Shown piece by piece: positions 1 to 12,520 of a DNA stretch of 64,000 bases. Made by a program: the position numbers and the translations under genes. The stretch spans positions 8,201,411 through 8,265,410 of the forward strand of contig CM038467.1 of the NCBI GenBank assembly GCA_021464415.1, given 5' to 3'. Source of the stretch: Lonicera japonica (lineage: Eukaryota; Streptophyta; Magnoliopsida; Dipsacales; Caprifoliaceae). The notes under the pieces are model-generated. The model searched no databases. It worked only from the letters and a program-made list of their open reading frames with translations, and was not told where the DNA came from. How positions within the stretch are numbered: position 1 is the first letter of the stretch; every line of letters starts with the position of its first letter.

Positions 1-3000
1 CCTACAAAAAATTAATCCAGCAAGAACATAAAATGGATAGATATCTTTAAATAATGGACATATAAATCCGTTGTTTTTATGTCGCATATATAACAAAATT
101 TTCAAATGAACAAGTCTTAAAAGAAAAATTGTAAGCAACAAACATATATACAAGCGAATAAACATACGGACAAGTAAGTAGAAAGGCAAACATTAATCAA
201 TCACTTGAACAAATTTTAGGAATTTAAGTTGACATTCAGCTGATTCTTGCTTGATATACTCTTAATTATGTAGCTTAATTACAAATTTATCCTTGAACTT
301 GTTTTGAAACAGATCCATCTATATATCTTTCCATCTATCAGAGACTATTTATTTAATTATTTCAGATTAAGATGTGGTAGACTTTATATATATATATATA
401 GGATTTAATTTTCTTATTATGGCCCCATATCGCGTGCCATAATCTTGGCTTAAGTAAGTAGGGTAGAGTTTGCTTGATAGAAGTTTCTATCAGTATCACC
501 ATATCATCCATATTTGATTGGACCAGAGTTGAACACTGGATTGGTTGTTGGTGAAGTGTCGTTGATATCAACCTGATCTGGTAATCAATTTATCCATTAA
601 ATTTTGGCCAGATAGTATATTATTTTAAAATAAATAAATTAATAGTATAAATTATTTCATGTCTTCCACCTGGAATTTAGTATGGTGCTGGTAATTCAAG
701 TGGGGTTTAAAGATTCTTTTTAAAAAATATATTAGTGGCTATGCAAAAACTAATTAAAGAAGTGGACGAAATATTTCTTTATTTCAATAATTCATCTTTA
801 TGATTATCACATTGATCTTTAATTATAATAATAAGCTATCAAAAATGTAGTGATTGATTCTTTGAGTACTTTTCCATTTTGTACAACCGGACAAAGAGGA
901 TTAGTGGCTTCGATTCGACAACAATGAAAGCAACTATGTGATATGTTTATTTTTGTATTACTCTCTTCATCTTAAATTAATCATCCAATATTTTTAAGAA
1001 TATTTTAAATTAATATTTTATTTTTCTTTTCAAGATCAGAATAAATGCACTAAATTTTAAAATAAATTGTATATTTTGTTATTTATTATTAATTATGTTA
1101 AAATTAGTATTTTCTTATCAAGTACTAAAGTTAAAGTATTTGGAAAAATTAATTTGAGATAGAGGGATTATTTAATAACTCCTGTTGTCCCAAATTAAAA
1201 ATACAACTTTAATTTTCAATCTTTAAAAATATATATATGTTCAAAATAATCAATGTTTACAATGAAAATTTGGTTTCCATCATGAGCTCCACACATTGAT
1301 TTTGTTCTAAAAAAAATACCGAATTTCAATATGGAACATTCTAAAATAAAAATAGTGAACTCTTAATATGAATTAATACAATATTTTTTTTATAACTAGC
1401 GAGGCATATTAATCAAACTTTGGTCTAAATCACTAAGTTGGTTTGGAAGGTATACTACAAGGAAAAAGTATAAATCATTAGTTCTGGATTATTTTTTTTG
1501 TTGTAAATTTAGTGAATCATCTTTATATATAAAGTCTGAATGAATTTTAAGACTTTTTTAAAATTTGATTTGGCTATTAAGCTTGCCAAATACGCATTAA
1601 CGCGTATAACCACTAGTCATTAGACCACTTGATATTTTTAATTTTTAATTTTTTTTTTATTTTATTTTTTTGTAATTAGATGTATACAAGTTACAAATGC
1701 AAAATGTTCAGTGCCCTAATCCTACCACTTATTGAATTCATGTTGCACTCAAATTAGTTGAGGTGTACTAGGTGCATTGTATCCAAATCAATAAAAAGGC
1801 GACAAGTATGAGGAGACTATTCATCAAATCAAATTCATGACCCAGTCAATTAATTGAAGTGCATGTGTACTAGGTACTTCTCCTCAAATGCAAATTATAA
1901 CCGCACAATTGTTTTAAGAAATAGACGCGACCTACCTACTTATTAAAGGACGGCTCACGGCTCTTTCAAACACCAAATTCTAGTGCAGCCGAACGATATT
2001 CAATTTTCGGACAGGAATTAATTATTTTCTAGTGTAGGTAAAGAAATATCTGGTGATAAAAATGCCAAAATATTTTATGGTGCATTGAAACGCTCGGATC
2101 TAGATTAATTCCAACACCATCTAATGGTCTATACCTTGGCCTAACCTCTAGAGTGCCTAAAATTTTACGTGTTTAAGGTTTCAAAAATATTTGAATGAAT
2201 TATAATTTTTTTGTATTTATTTAGATTGTGTCGTATGATAGCATTTGTGTAACGCGTGACCAATAAATTATTATTTTTACATAATTTTTTTTTTCTAGAA
2301 GTTTGAAAATTTATTAGACAATATATTCCAAAGAAATATAGCTTTTGAAAAATTATTTTAAATTAAGACGTCAATAGTTTAACAGGTCAAGTGTTACATT
2401 TTTAATAAGCAATATTAACAGCCACATAAATGAAGTTAATTAATTCTCTGTAATTAACTATTTTTGACGGAGTTTAAATTTTCAATTTCGTCGCTTTTAA
2501 TTGATCTATCACCTTTAAATCCTCTCTAGATATTTGTTTCTGCTCTCGATCTAAGAAAGAAATACTTCTTTTTAAGTTACATTTTTTTTTTACATATTTG
2601 AATGTTTTAGTAAAACATAATCTGCACATCGATTTTTGCCTAATATAAAACATAAATTTTTGCCCTCAGCTCCCTTTTCCATTGGTATTAATATTAGCTA
2701 GCTTTTTAATTATATTTTGCGGCACTAACCGCTAAATTCTTTCTGTATTTTTTTTTCTTTACCTTGTTGAGTTGAGTGTACCAGTTGAATTTCTCTAGCA
2801 TATACTTTCGTGGGGCCAATAAAATTAAATGTCCCTTTTCATCTATTTCAATTTGAGTTCCGTTTATGAAATCAATATATATATATATATGCTAAGAAAG
2901 TTTTGTTCTACCATTTCGCACATAACGTTACACTTGTGTTTGACCAAAAATCAAAATCTACGATTGTGGGATTCCTTAATTCCAGAAACTTCCACGCAAA

Positions 3001-5231
3001 TCACGTAATTATGTACGTGACGTTAACTTCATTATAATCTAATTTTCTTTGCCGGTATAACGTGAAAAAAGTTGAAAACTTACCTGACCACTGCACATGA
3101 ATGACTGTGCGAAGGATTGAAGCACTAATTTAAAAAAGTGGCTCGGCTTTTTTAATTTTTACATATAAAGGTATCAGCCTCGTTCTTATTGCAATTATAA
3201 ATTTTTAAAAAAAAAGAAACCCAAAATTCCTAAATTCAACTTGAAGGTTAATACTATTTGTACTAAAATTTATGACAAACAAAAAAGTAATTCACCAAGT
3301 CAAAGAATATTGTTAGCTGGTGTACCTTAGGCTAATTAAATGTCAAATGTATTATAATAAGGGAGAATAAAATATTGCATTTATTGTTATATAAAGATAG
3401 AAGTTATTGAATTATGCCGTGTGAAGTTTTTTATTTTTTTAATATTATCCATAAAGGCTTGTATTTCAAGATTTTTTTTAATGCAAAGATTGAAATCTCG
3501 CTTACAATGACAGAAATACAAATTTTTAATTGTTGCGTGACAAGTGCTCAAAATTATAATTTAAATTTGTAAATAATATTTTGTTAATATATAATTAATA
3601 CTTAAATTATGGAGAAATAATATTTATTTTCTCTTTTATAGGAAAGAAATAAATTATGATAAAAAAATCTTAAAAGGTGGAAGAAATCAATTAAAAAAAG
3701 AAAAGAAGATAAAGAAGGATATTTCAAGATTTTTTTCTCTTAATTAAAATTTTAATTGAACTCATAGTTGTTATTTATTTTATAATTCTAATTTCTTAAA
3801 TCTTTTAAACTTGTATCTCTTAAACTCATTCTCTAAATTTAAAATCAGATATACCCAATAGATAGAGATATAGATAGCTAAAATATATATATTATTAAAG
3901 AATTCGAGAAAATATTTTATAAATTAATTATCGTGCGACTGAAATATTAAAAGAGCCACTTGTCCCTGACTTATTGATTTACACAAGTCCAACTCTATGG
4001 CATGGTACATCACTAATTATGATCATCAGACAAAAATAGTTAAAAGTGCACATGTCTAGCCAAGTCTGCCATTAGCTCATTATGGACCTTACATACAATC
4101 CACAATTATAAGAGAGATTATTATTAATTATATAATAATACAACTCACTCAATGATCAAGGTAGAGGAAATAAACTAGAGGTTATTATTAATTAAGCCTA
4201 AACGTTTTAATGTTCTATATATATAATTATCAAAACAACCCCCAAAAAAAAAAAACAGAGTTTATGCGTTGATAAAGGCTAAACGATAATATTAAGACGT
4301 GGCTAACTTTGATTTCTTCTGCCTATATATGGATAAGATTAAAAGGTGACGGTTGCAAATAATTAGAAGTTTTCTTTGATTTTCACTTTTGTATAATGTT
4401 ATAATAACTTTTAACTTAATTAATAATTAAAAATTAAGCTAATTTATTATCCTAATATTCGATGCATTAATTATATCTTAAATATTAAATTAAATTCTCA
4501 ATTTAAAATATTCCAAATTTTTTTATGAATTCAGTTATTATCACAAACAGAAAACATAATTTTGAATACTTATTGAATGTTTTAATTAGTATGTGATCAA
4601 TTTGACAAATGTTTAAATCTTTTTTTCCATGGAGTTAAAAGAAAAGAAACGTAAGTGTGATTATAATCTAAATCATCCGGTGAAATTCATTTTTTTTTCC
4701 TATTTTAGAAAAATAAAAATCAGGAAAATAAACACTTAATCTATATTCATTAAAGTAAATATTCTCGATCATAAAACATATTATTTCTTTTTAGAACGGG
4801 TCCCTAACAACCCAAAACAATAAACAAAAACTGCTGGCTAATCCCCATTAATATTATTTATTTACTTTCATATTTGCTACAAAGTTTCTCCATATTCTTG
4901 GGATGAAACTAAGTTCTATTTGAAAAATTAGCTCTTTCCTACTTATAAGTATTTTTTATCAGGATTTAAAACCCTACAATACAAATAAAGATAAAATAAA
5001 AAATTAATGACTCGTAATTTTTTTATTTTTTTTTCTCTAAATATATAAAAACACGCTAACATAAGTTATCAAAGATTAAAATTTTGTAATACACAAAAAT
5101 TTAAATATATGCAAACAATCTTTTACATTAAAAATACTATAAATCTTACAAGTAAAAAGGGAATAGAACCCCCATTCTCTTAAGCATAAGGTAAGCACAA
5201 AAAAATAAAGACCCTCTTAATTATATCAACA
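1..5231. other. AT-rich intergenic DNA without a recognisable gene
   Basis: Both strands were read and no protein family, tRNA or rRNA was recognised. The stretch holds short AT and poly-T runs (for example an (AT)n run near 2876-2891) and one Stowaway-like MITE, listed separately. The few open frames are short and lack family features. Confidence 0.7.
961..1168. mobile_element. Stowaway-like MITE (Tc1/mariner type)
   Basis: The left end reads CTCTCTTCATCTTAAATTA and the right end, reverse-complemented, reads ATCCCTCTATCTCAAATTA. Both resemble the Stowaway consensus end CTCCCTC(T/C)GTCC. Each end is flanked by a TA dinucleotide (959-960 and 1169-1170), the usual mariner target duplication. 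The length of 208 bp fits the family, and there is no coding capacity. Confidence 0.6.
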
Positions 5232-5375
5232 TATGTTGGCATGAGTGGAAGGGGCTCATGTCTTTTAAACATCATGTTCTGGGTTCGAACTGGGCGGATG
5301 CGTATGAAGCAAATATTGTTGGGAGAAGCCCCCACTTTGCGTCCGACCGTGCCTCGAGGGATTAGTTTGAAAAAA
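5232..5375 (+). mobile_element. tRNA-derived SINE upstream of the nodulin-like gene
   Basis: An A-box-like stretch TGGCATGAGTGG (about 5237-5248) is followed about 40 bp later by a B-box-like GGTTCGAACT (about 5283-5292). A body ending in CCTCGAGGGATTAGTTTG and a poly(A) tail follow. This layout and the GAGGGATTAG ending are typical of plant AU-like SINEs. I could not define a target-site duplication. It lies about 340 bp upstream of the transporter start codon, so it could overlap promoter sequence. Confidence 0.6.
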
Positions 5376-5539
5376 AAAATAGCAAGGGTGAGCCATTTTT
5401 ATTTTCAAATGTAGCCTGGGAATTTAGACAGTTGACTGTTCATAAAGCCGCCATTATTAGCACCGCTGTCAATCGATTCAAATTTAGCCAATTTGCTCAA
5501 GCAAATAATAAAAAAGATAGTGATCACGTTTCTAAACTC

Positions 5540-5716
5540 TATTTTTTTTTTCCCGCATATACTCCATATTCCCACATACAACTCTCACTATTCTATTATT
5601 ATCTCAAATCACAAACACACTCCCACCCACCCACCAAACCCCCATCTTTAAAGACCTCCGTCAATCTCCATGCAGAGTTGCCGTTAACACCCCAATCGCC
5701 CGCTAATTTGACGACG
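5540..5716 (+). promoter_or_regulatory. Probable 5' leader with a five-codon uORF
   Basis: The sequence just before the transporter ATG is rich in C and T with CCCACC runs, typical of a plant 5' leader. A short upstream ORF (ATG at 5670, stop TAA at 5685-5687) is out of frame with the main start at 5717 and could dampen translation. The main frame stays open upstream to an ATG at 5432. Those 95 extra residues do not look like the family, so 5717 is preferred. Confidence 0.4.
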
Positions 5717-8700
5717 ATGGCAATCTTTCCGGCGAAAATCAGGGAGTTTTTGGACAACAGATGGCTAGTTTTTGTGGCTTCAATGTGGGTTCAATCTGTA
5801 AGTGGAATTGGGTATTTGTTTGGGAGTATATCGCCGGTTATTAAGCGCACCATGGGTTATAATCAAAGGCAGGTCGCTATGTTGGGTGTAGCCAAGGATT
5901 TGGGTGATGCTATTGGATTTCTTGCCGGTAGTTTGTGTGAGGTTTTGCCTATTTGGTCGATTCTTTGTATTGGTGTGGCTCAGAATTTTGTTGGGTATGG
6001 TCTTGTTTGGCTCATCATCAATAAGACTTTACCTACTGCTCCTTTGTGGGTGGTTAGTTTACTCTTTCTCTCTCTCTCTCTCTCTACTCCCTTCTCTCTC
6101 TAGAAACATACATAGTTTGAATTATGACTTTAAAGTTTTAAACTTGATTCAAAATTACAGCTATTCATACTACGATAAATGCGAAGTTATTGGGTTTATT
6201 CTAGTATTTAAATATGTTATGTTTTTGGTGGTGAAAAGGTAATTTTGAGATGTGATGATTAAGTTCATTATTTGGGTAGTGTAGATTTTAATACGAAGTG
6301 ATCTAGTATGAGTTGATTGATGGTCATCTGTTTGAACAATGATTGATATTTTCCTCATTTTGTCTGCCTTATTTGGATCCTAAAACTTGTACTGTCATCT
6401 TGCATTGTTGCCATAGACGTGCGCGAAAGGCAAAAATAGATTATGATCTGTATTTAATTTCTGGATTTCTGCTTGGAGAGGGAGGGGGAAGATTATGATA
6501 TGTAATTTGAAAAGAAGATTCAATGGATTTCTCATTACAAAAGAAATTAAATAAATAAATAAAGCTTAATAAACCAGCATCTGGATTTTGTAACTAGGCT
6601 TTTGATGTGAGTGAAGTTTGGAATCGTATGCTTACTTGCTGATTGATCAAGATACTGATAAATTCAACTTGTGTTGCTGTTACTTTGGGTTACTAGGGTA
6701 CTGGATGTGCAATGTATTTCAGAAGTTATAGTAAAGGACTAGTCTTATTAGCAAGTTGTTGCATTTTTATTTTAAAATAAAATAAAATTAAGGGAGGTCT
6801 AAGAGTCTCCTTTAATCCTACAAACAAAGAAAATCCCCTCCCACCCCTTGAGTCATACCCTTGACCTTAAGGTAAAAGGTGGAGGTTGCCTTCCACTAAG
6901 CCCACCCCGCTCCGCTAGCAAGTAGTTGCTTGTTATCTTCTCTTCTATTCAAATGATTGGTGTGTTGAGATTTATGCTTATGCTACAGATCACTAGTTAA
7001 CAAAGAAGGCAACCGAACAAAGATGGAGAAGAAAAAACACACACACACAATACGAAGACAACAACGATATACGTGGTATTGGCAAATTGCCACTACTCCA
7101 CGGACAACTCTCTATCAATATACTAATTTCCAAATACAAATATGAGTTACAAAATGTTCTACCAAGAACACTCAAATGAAAAATACAACATATTTTTCAT
7201 ACAAAACAAAACCCATATTTCCCTCCAAAATTTTCTGCTTTTCAACTTCTGCCCTCTGCCATTTTCAACTTCTCTTTTCTCTCACTCAAACATCTTCGTA
7301 CACTTCTCCATATATAGACCCAAAGGAAAATATCTAAAAGTCAAGAGGAGCAAGTAAACCACTCTGCCAGCACAAAAGCAATCACAAGTCATTAGCCTCA
7401 TTATTTGTCTTTGTTGGCACCAAAAAAACAATAATCCCCACCTTGGCAAATAATTTCCAAACAACTTTGGCAATTTTCTTGCCAACCAAACAAAACAACT
7501 TTTTGCACTCAAAAATCCTTCCATCTTCGAATGTGCCAAACCAAAAAAAAATAAAAAATCCAACTTCAGATGCACCAAAAAACAAAAAACAAAAAAAATT
7601 GTCTTCACGTGTTTCTAACTTACAAAAGTTTAGCAAATTCAGAATCCCCATCATCACCATCTTCATGGTTTACAACATTAGCAGTGGGGTGCTTTGTGAC
7701 CTTATTTTTCAACCTTGGACAATCCTTTTTCCAATGACCTTTATTATGACAAAATGCACATTCATCCATTTCGGGAATTTTCCTCTCCGAAACTGATGCA
7801 TCACTTCTCAATTTGGATTGAGATCTTTCACTGCTAGCCGGCTTCCAATTTTCGGATCTACCACGAACTACTAAAACTTTAGAGGTTGGATCTCGGTAGA
7901 CATCCTTGTCCTTCTTTCGTACCTCATTGTTTGTCAAAATACTAGAGACTTCTCCGTATTTAATTTCTTCTTTTCCATACAATAGTGTGGTAATCAAATG
8001 TTCATATGAATCAGGTAGAGAATTCAATAATAACAAAGCTTTATCTTCATCATCAATTTTGACATCCAAATTTTGCAAATCAGCTAGAATTTTGTCAAAA
8101 TTGTCCAAATGTTCGGACAGAGAAATACCTCCTTTGTACTCGAAACGGAATAGCTTCTTCTTCAAATAGAGCCTATTTTTAATGCTCTTTGTCATATATT
8201 TGGCCTCCAGTTTCTTCCAAAGATCCTTTGCTAATTTATCATTCATGAAGGGATACTTCTGGTCCTTGCAAAGATAAAGGCGAATTTGACCACATGCCTT
8301 TCGATTTATCTTGTCTCAAACATCTTTCTCCATATTGGATGCTTTATCTTCCAGAGCAACTTCCAAATCTTGTTGAAACAAGATATCCATAACTTCACAC
8401 TGCCACATGCTGAAGTTGTTGTGCCCATCAAATTTTTCTATTTCAAATTTTAAAGTTGCCATCTTTGTATTCAAAATATTCAAACAAGAAACAAATTTTG
8501 ATGAGAAAAAAAACTTTTCTCCACCAAAATCCAAATATCTAGATCTGCCAAAACCTTTCGCTCTGATACCAAATTGTTGAGATTTATGCTTATGCTACAG
8601 ATCACTAGTTAACAAAGAAGGCAACCGAACAAAGATGGAGAAGAAAAAACACACACACACAATACGAAGACAACAACGATATACATGGTATCGGCAAACT

Positions 8701-11226
8701 GCCACTACTCCACGGACAACTCTCTATCAATATACTAATTTCCAAATACAAATATGAGTTACAAAATGTTCTACCAAGAACACTCAAATGAAAAATACAA
8801 ATGAAAAATACAACATATTTTTCATACAAAACAAAACCCATATTTCACTCCAAATTTTTCTGCTTTTCAATTCCCCTCTGCCACTCATCTTCGTACACTT
8901 CTCCATATATAGACCCAAAGGAAAATATCTAAAAGTCAAGAGGAGCAAGTAAACCACTCTGCCAGCACAAAAGCAATCACAAGTCATTAGCCTCATTATT
9001 TGTCTTTGGTGGCACCAAAAAAACAATATGGTGATCGAAATTAGTCCCTTTCTTCATTTTATTCGTTCGTTACTTCTTATCTAAGATTTAGTAATAAAAG
9101 GTTCTAAAGCCGGTGCATTAAGTGAATCTGTGGCTCCTAAGAAGGTGCAGTCAATTCAAGTTTAATTTTGTGAATCCCAATGGTTGGTTTTTTAATTTCC
9201 TTCTTGATGTATTGGTCATCTTTAATGTCTTAAACTTATTACCTATTTATTATAGAACTAGTAATGCTACTTTAATGATGTTCAAGACTTGCAAAACCAA
9301 TTATGTACTGACTCGTTTGAGTCACTTTTATTTTCTTTCATCCATGTCAAGATTTAACCGAATCCATTTCCTCTGCTTCCTTTTGAAACCCAATCTCTCC
9401 AACATGTACTAGGAATTCCGGAAACTATAATTTACATTACCATAAGCTTTCTATTGTCTGTATTCAACATAGCCCTGAAACTTTGGATTGACGCATTCAC
9501 TATCAAGATGTATATATGTATATATAACCTAGTAATTAAAGAAAGTGTTTTCTTCAACTATCTCACTCTACCAAATTATCAACTTCATCTTTGCGTGCAG
9601 CTATGCATATTGATTTTTGTGGGAACAAATGGCGAGACCTACTTCAACACAGGAGCCTTAGTTTCTAGCGTGCAGAACTTCCCCAAAAGCCGTGGTCCAG
9701 TAGTGGGAATACTGAAGGGCTTTGCCGGGTTGAGTGGCGCAATTTTGACCCAAGTTTACGCAATGATCAATTTTCCCAATCAATCGTCACTCATTTTTAT
9801 GGTTGCGGTTGGTCCATCAATCGTAATTCTTGCTGTCATGTTCTTTGTTAGACCAGTGGGAGGTCACAGACAAGTTAGGCGATATGATAATACAAGCTTT
9901 TTATTCACCTATAGCGTTTGCCTCATTCTTGCAGCTTATCTCTTGGGGGTTTTGGTGGTTCAAGATCTATTCAGTTTGAGCCAGACTTTAATTACGGTAT
10001 TTACAGTTCTCTTGGTTTTTCTCGTACTGGTTCCGGTCATAATCCCTGTTCTATTGGTTTTCTTCTCTGAACCAATACCTTCGACAGAGGAAAGCCTTCT
10101 GCCCGAGCCTGAAAAACAAGAATCTAGTAAGTCCGAGCAAGATAGAAATGAAATCATTTTCAGTGAGGTAGAAGATGAGAAGCCCGCGGAAATGGATTCC
10201 CTTACGGCCTCGGAAAGGCATAAAAGAATTGCTCATTTGCAAGCCAAATTGTTCCAAGCAGCTGCCGAAGGAGCAGTGAGGGTCAAGAGGAGAAAGGGAC
10301 CGCGTAGGGGAGAGGATTTCACTTTAATGCAGGCATTAGTGAAGGCGGATTTTTGGCTCATGTTTATCTCCCTCGTACTGGCTTCTGGTTCTGGTTTGAC
10401 AGTCATTGATAATCTGGGTCAAATGAGTCAATCTTTGGGTTATGAAAATACGCATGTATTTGTTTCCATGATTAGCATTTGGAATTTCCTTGGTCGTGTT
10501 GGTGGTGGATACTTTTCTGAAATTATCATAAGGTATGTGGACTCATAATTTGGGCCCGAGTTGATACTTTTTTTTGCTAGTTTGTTTCCAAGTTTTTTGT
10601 GTTTTCTTGAAATCTGAAACTGGTAACTACTCATAAGGAAAGCACATAAATTCGAATCAAATGATTAATTTTGTTAGTTTTTAAATTTCAAATTCCCCCC
10701 ACTCTTTTTCCCTTTTTCATTTCCAGAAATTATGCGTACCCAAGACCGGTTGCTATGGCTGCGGTTCAGGTCATTATGGCAGCTGCACTCTTCTTCTACG
10801 CTATGGGTTGGCCCGGTGCTATTTATGTTGTCTCAGGTATTGATAGGACTCGGATACGGAGCCCATTGGGCAATAGTGCCAGCTGCAATCTCAGAACTGT
10901 TTGGCTTAAAAAGTTTCGGCGCCTTGTATAATTTCCTCACACTGGCTAGCCCCGCTGGATCTTTAATCTTCTCAGGTGTAATTGCTAGTGGCATATATGA
11001 CTACGAAGCAAAGAAACAAGCGTCTCTTGCTTGGCAAAGAGTGGGACCTGCTCTCAAAACTCCTCTGGTTGCGGACACGTCGCTCACTTGTGAGGGTACG
11101 ATCTGCTACTCCATCACCTGTGGAATTATGTCGGGACTTTGCACAATCGCCGTTGTTTTGAGTTTGATTGTAGTTCATCGAACGAAGAGAGTTTATGCAC
11201 AACTCTATGGAAAGACTCTTGCTTGA
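5717..11226 (+). CDS. Nodulin-like / NFD4-type major facilitator transporter, frameshifted in last exon
   Basis: Three exons: 5717-6052, 9601-10532 and 10727-11226, with donors GTTAGT and GTATGT and acceptors GCAG and CCAG. The start MAIFPAKIREFLDNRW matches the beginning of the plant nodulin-like family (PF06813 followed by an MFS half), multi-pass membrane proteins. Family signatures are GTNGETYFNTGALVS, NFPKSRGPVVGILKGFAGL, YPRPVAMA and GLGYGAHWAIVPA. A hydrophilic acidic loop (residues about 268-345) lies between the two halves. The length would be about 588 residues, normal for the family. One extra G at or near 10836 shifts the frame after residues GAIYVVS. Read literally, translation stops at about 10931 and loses about 130 C-terminal residues. 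Intron 1 (3548 bp) carries a gag-only retroelement and a SINE. The substrate is unknown; NFD4 in Arabidopsis is named for a karyogamy phenotype. The gene is either a recent pseudogene or carries a sequencing error. Confidence 0.85.
6785..6915 (-). mobile_element. SINE-like sequence in intron 1, minus strand
   Basis: On the minus strand an A-box-like GGCTTAGTGGAAGG is followed by a degenerate B-box region (GGGTATGACTC), then a GGGGTGGGAGGGG body. The order resembles a tRNA-derived SINE, but the B box departs from GGTTCGANNC and no tail or target duplication is clear. Confidence 0.35.
6963..7433 (-). repeat. 3' LTR of the gag-only Copia element
   Basis: Left copy of the terminal repeat, 471 bp, starting TGTTGAGATT on the plus strand. 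It contains a segment of about 30 bp, rich in CTTTTC and TCTC, that is missing in the other copy. Otherwise it differs by only a few substitutions, which implies a fairly recent insertion. Confidence 0.85.
7620..8462 (-). pseudogene. Copia-type Gag with zinc knuckle, one in-frame stop
   Basis: The protein starts MATLKFEIEKFDGHNNFSMW, the usual start of Copia Gag (UBN2/DUF4219 type). It continues with KLEAKYMTKS and DKALLLLNSLPDSYEHL and ends with a CCHC zinc knuckle, CAFCHNKGHWKKDC. The frame runs from 8462 to 7620 and is interrupted once, by TGA at 8313-8315 after MEKDV, where the family usually has Trp. Apart from that the 280-codon frame is open. An upstream in-frame ATG at 8534 adds 24 residues unlike the family. 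Confidence 0.8.
8554..8571 (-). other. tRNA-iMet primer-binding site of the gag-only element
   Basis: The minus strand reads TGGTATCAGAGCGAAAGG, 3 bp after the 5' LTR. This is the classical plant initiator-tRNA primer site and fixes the orientation of the element. Confidence 0.9.
8575..9028 (-). repeat. 5' LTR of the gag-only Copia element
   Basis: Right copy of the terminal repeat, 454 bp, next to the primer-binding site. It carries a small local duplication (AAATGAAAAATAC twice near 8790-8810) that the left copy lacks. Confidence 0.85.
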
Positions 11227-12301
11227 GCTGCATTAAGATTATGCAAAATTTCGAGGATTCATTTAAACAGAAACTACGTCTCAATTTGAACCATCTAAAT
11301 TTAACTTAAGGGTCCTGGGATCTTCAACCCTTTTGTAGAGTGATTTTCATCGCTACTGAAAATCAACGGAACTAAAAGCGGGTGGAAATTATTGTTTTAT
11401 CTTCAGATTAATCCTTATGAAGCCTTTTCGATACGTGGGATTCTTAGCTCTTAGTTGTATTCGACATCATATACGAATTTTGGGGCTGTTTCATTCATTT
11501 ATGGACACGAGTCATCGTCATTTGTGTTTGTACCTTACACCATTTGTATCTTTAAAGAAACACAAATTGCATCCATTTTTTTGAATGCCTCTTGATGAGT
11601 TGAATCAGTTGCTGGTTTTCAGTTATCAGTTTGAAATAGATTCAGAGATATTTGAGCAACAGTTGTGCTGCATAATTTGAGTTTATTTGTGATTTCTTTA
11701 GATTTTTTTATCAATAATTTTTGGAAGATATGACATCTTTAATAACAAAGTAATATGTCACTTGTTTATTTGGTAACATTAAATCTTGAATAAATGTTAG
11801 TCCTTATAGTCTTGATTTACTAACCAATGTACTAGCACTCGCTGTGCTCCCTGACTGTGTCGCTAAGGTGTGCCTGTAAATTAAAATTAAAATTTCAATC
11901 CAATCCAATTTTCCTGTCTTTTTTTTACGGAAAAATTCAAAATTTACCATTGTTTAAAACATCTTTAATAAACTTATCAAATTTAACAATGTAAACAAAT
12001 ATATCTCAAAAATCTTTTTCGAATAATCTAATCAAACTGAAAATTCTTAAAACAACTAACAAATTTTGAGAATGAATAATAATCAAATCACAAGCTCAAC
12101 CTACACCCGAGGAGTTAATGGGGTGATAAGAACTTTGTTTATCTCAAATTTAAAGCACAGTGCGCCATCCATTTTAATGCTTGTAAAAAAACTTTAAAAA
12201 ATAACAAGCCTCACTTTTTATGACATCAATCACTTATTTAAGTAATTTTCTCTGAATTCTTTTTTTTGGTTATAAGGAAACAGAAGACAGCAAAAAATAA
12301 A
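11227..12301. other. 3' flank of the transporter gene, no other gene seen
   Basis: This holds the probable 3' UTR after the TGA at 11224-11226, followed by AT-rich DNA. No poly(A) signal could be chosen with confidence and no open frame of note was found. Confidence 0.5.
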
Positions 12302-12520
12302 CTACTCTATCAGGTACGCAACTCCAACTAAATCAGCAAAAAGGAGTTGTCTGACTTCAAAAGGACTCTCCACAATGCATAGCAGTTCCTCTTGGCTCCC
12401 ACCAATTCTAGCCATCTCATCGGCACAAAAATTTCTTTCTCTATACGTGTGTTGAATGCTTCCTCCTAGCTTTTCCAAAATCTTACAGCATTCTTCAATC
12501 ACGAAGTTCATCGGGTGCTC
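12302..12520 (-). pseudogene. Fragment of a LINE RNase H domain (RVT_3)
   Basis: The minus strand encodes HTYRERNFCADEMARIG followed by LLFADLVGVAY. This matches the C-terminal part of plant RNase H-like domains in non-LTR retrotransposons (H-x-R-E-x-N-x-x-A-D-x-x-A-R). It is only about 70 residues long and lacks the N-terminal catalytic half, so it is a relic. Confidence 0.6.

Larger units (their letters stand above)
6963..9028 (-). mobile_element. Gag-only Copia-type LTR retroelement (TR-GAG / non-autonomous)
   Basis: Two direct repeats (6963-7433 and 8575-9028) flank 1141 bp of internal DNA. The perfect 5-bp duplication TGGTG borders the element at 6958-6962 and 9029-9033. In element orientation (minus strand) the 5' LTR is followed by TGGTATCAGAGCGAAAGG (8571-8554), the standard tRNA-iMet primer-binding site. 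The 3' LTR is preceded by a purine-rich CCAAGGTGGGGAT (7446-7434). Only gag is encoded; protease, integrase and reverse transcriptase are absent, so mobility would need an autonomous Copia partner. It sits antisense in intron 1 of the transporter gene. The duplication places the outer LTR edge at TATTG rather than a canonical TG. Confidence 0.88.

Noticed and set aside
362..571. 69-codon minus-strand open frame
   Set aside because: No family features; it ends in an AT-repeat translation (YIYIY).
5432..5716. 95-residue N-terminal extension of the transporter
   Set aside because: The frame is open but the residues do not resemble the family, and MAIFPAKIREF at 5717 is the normal start.
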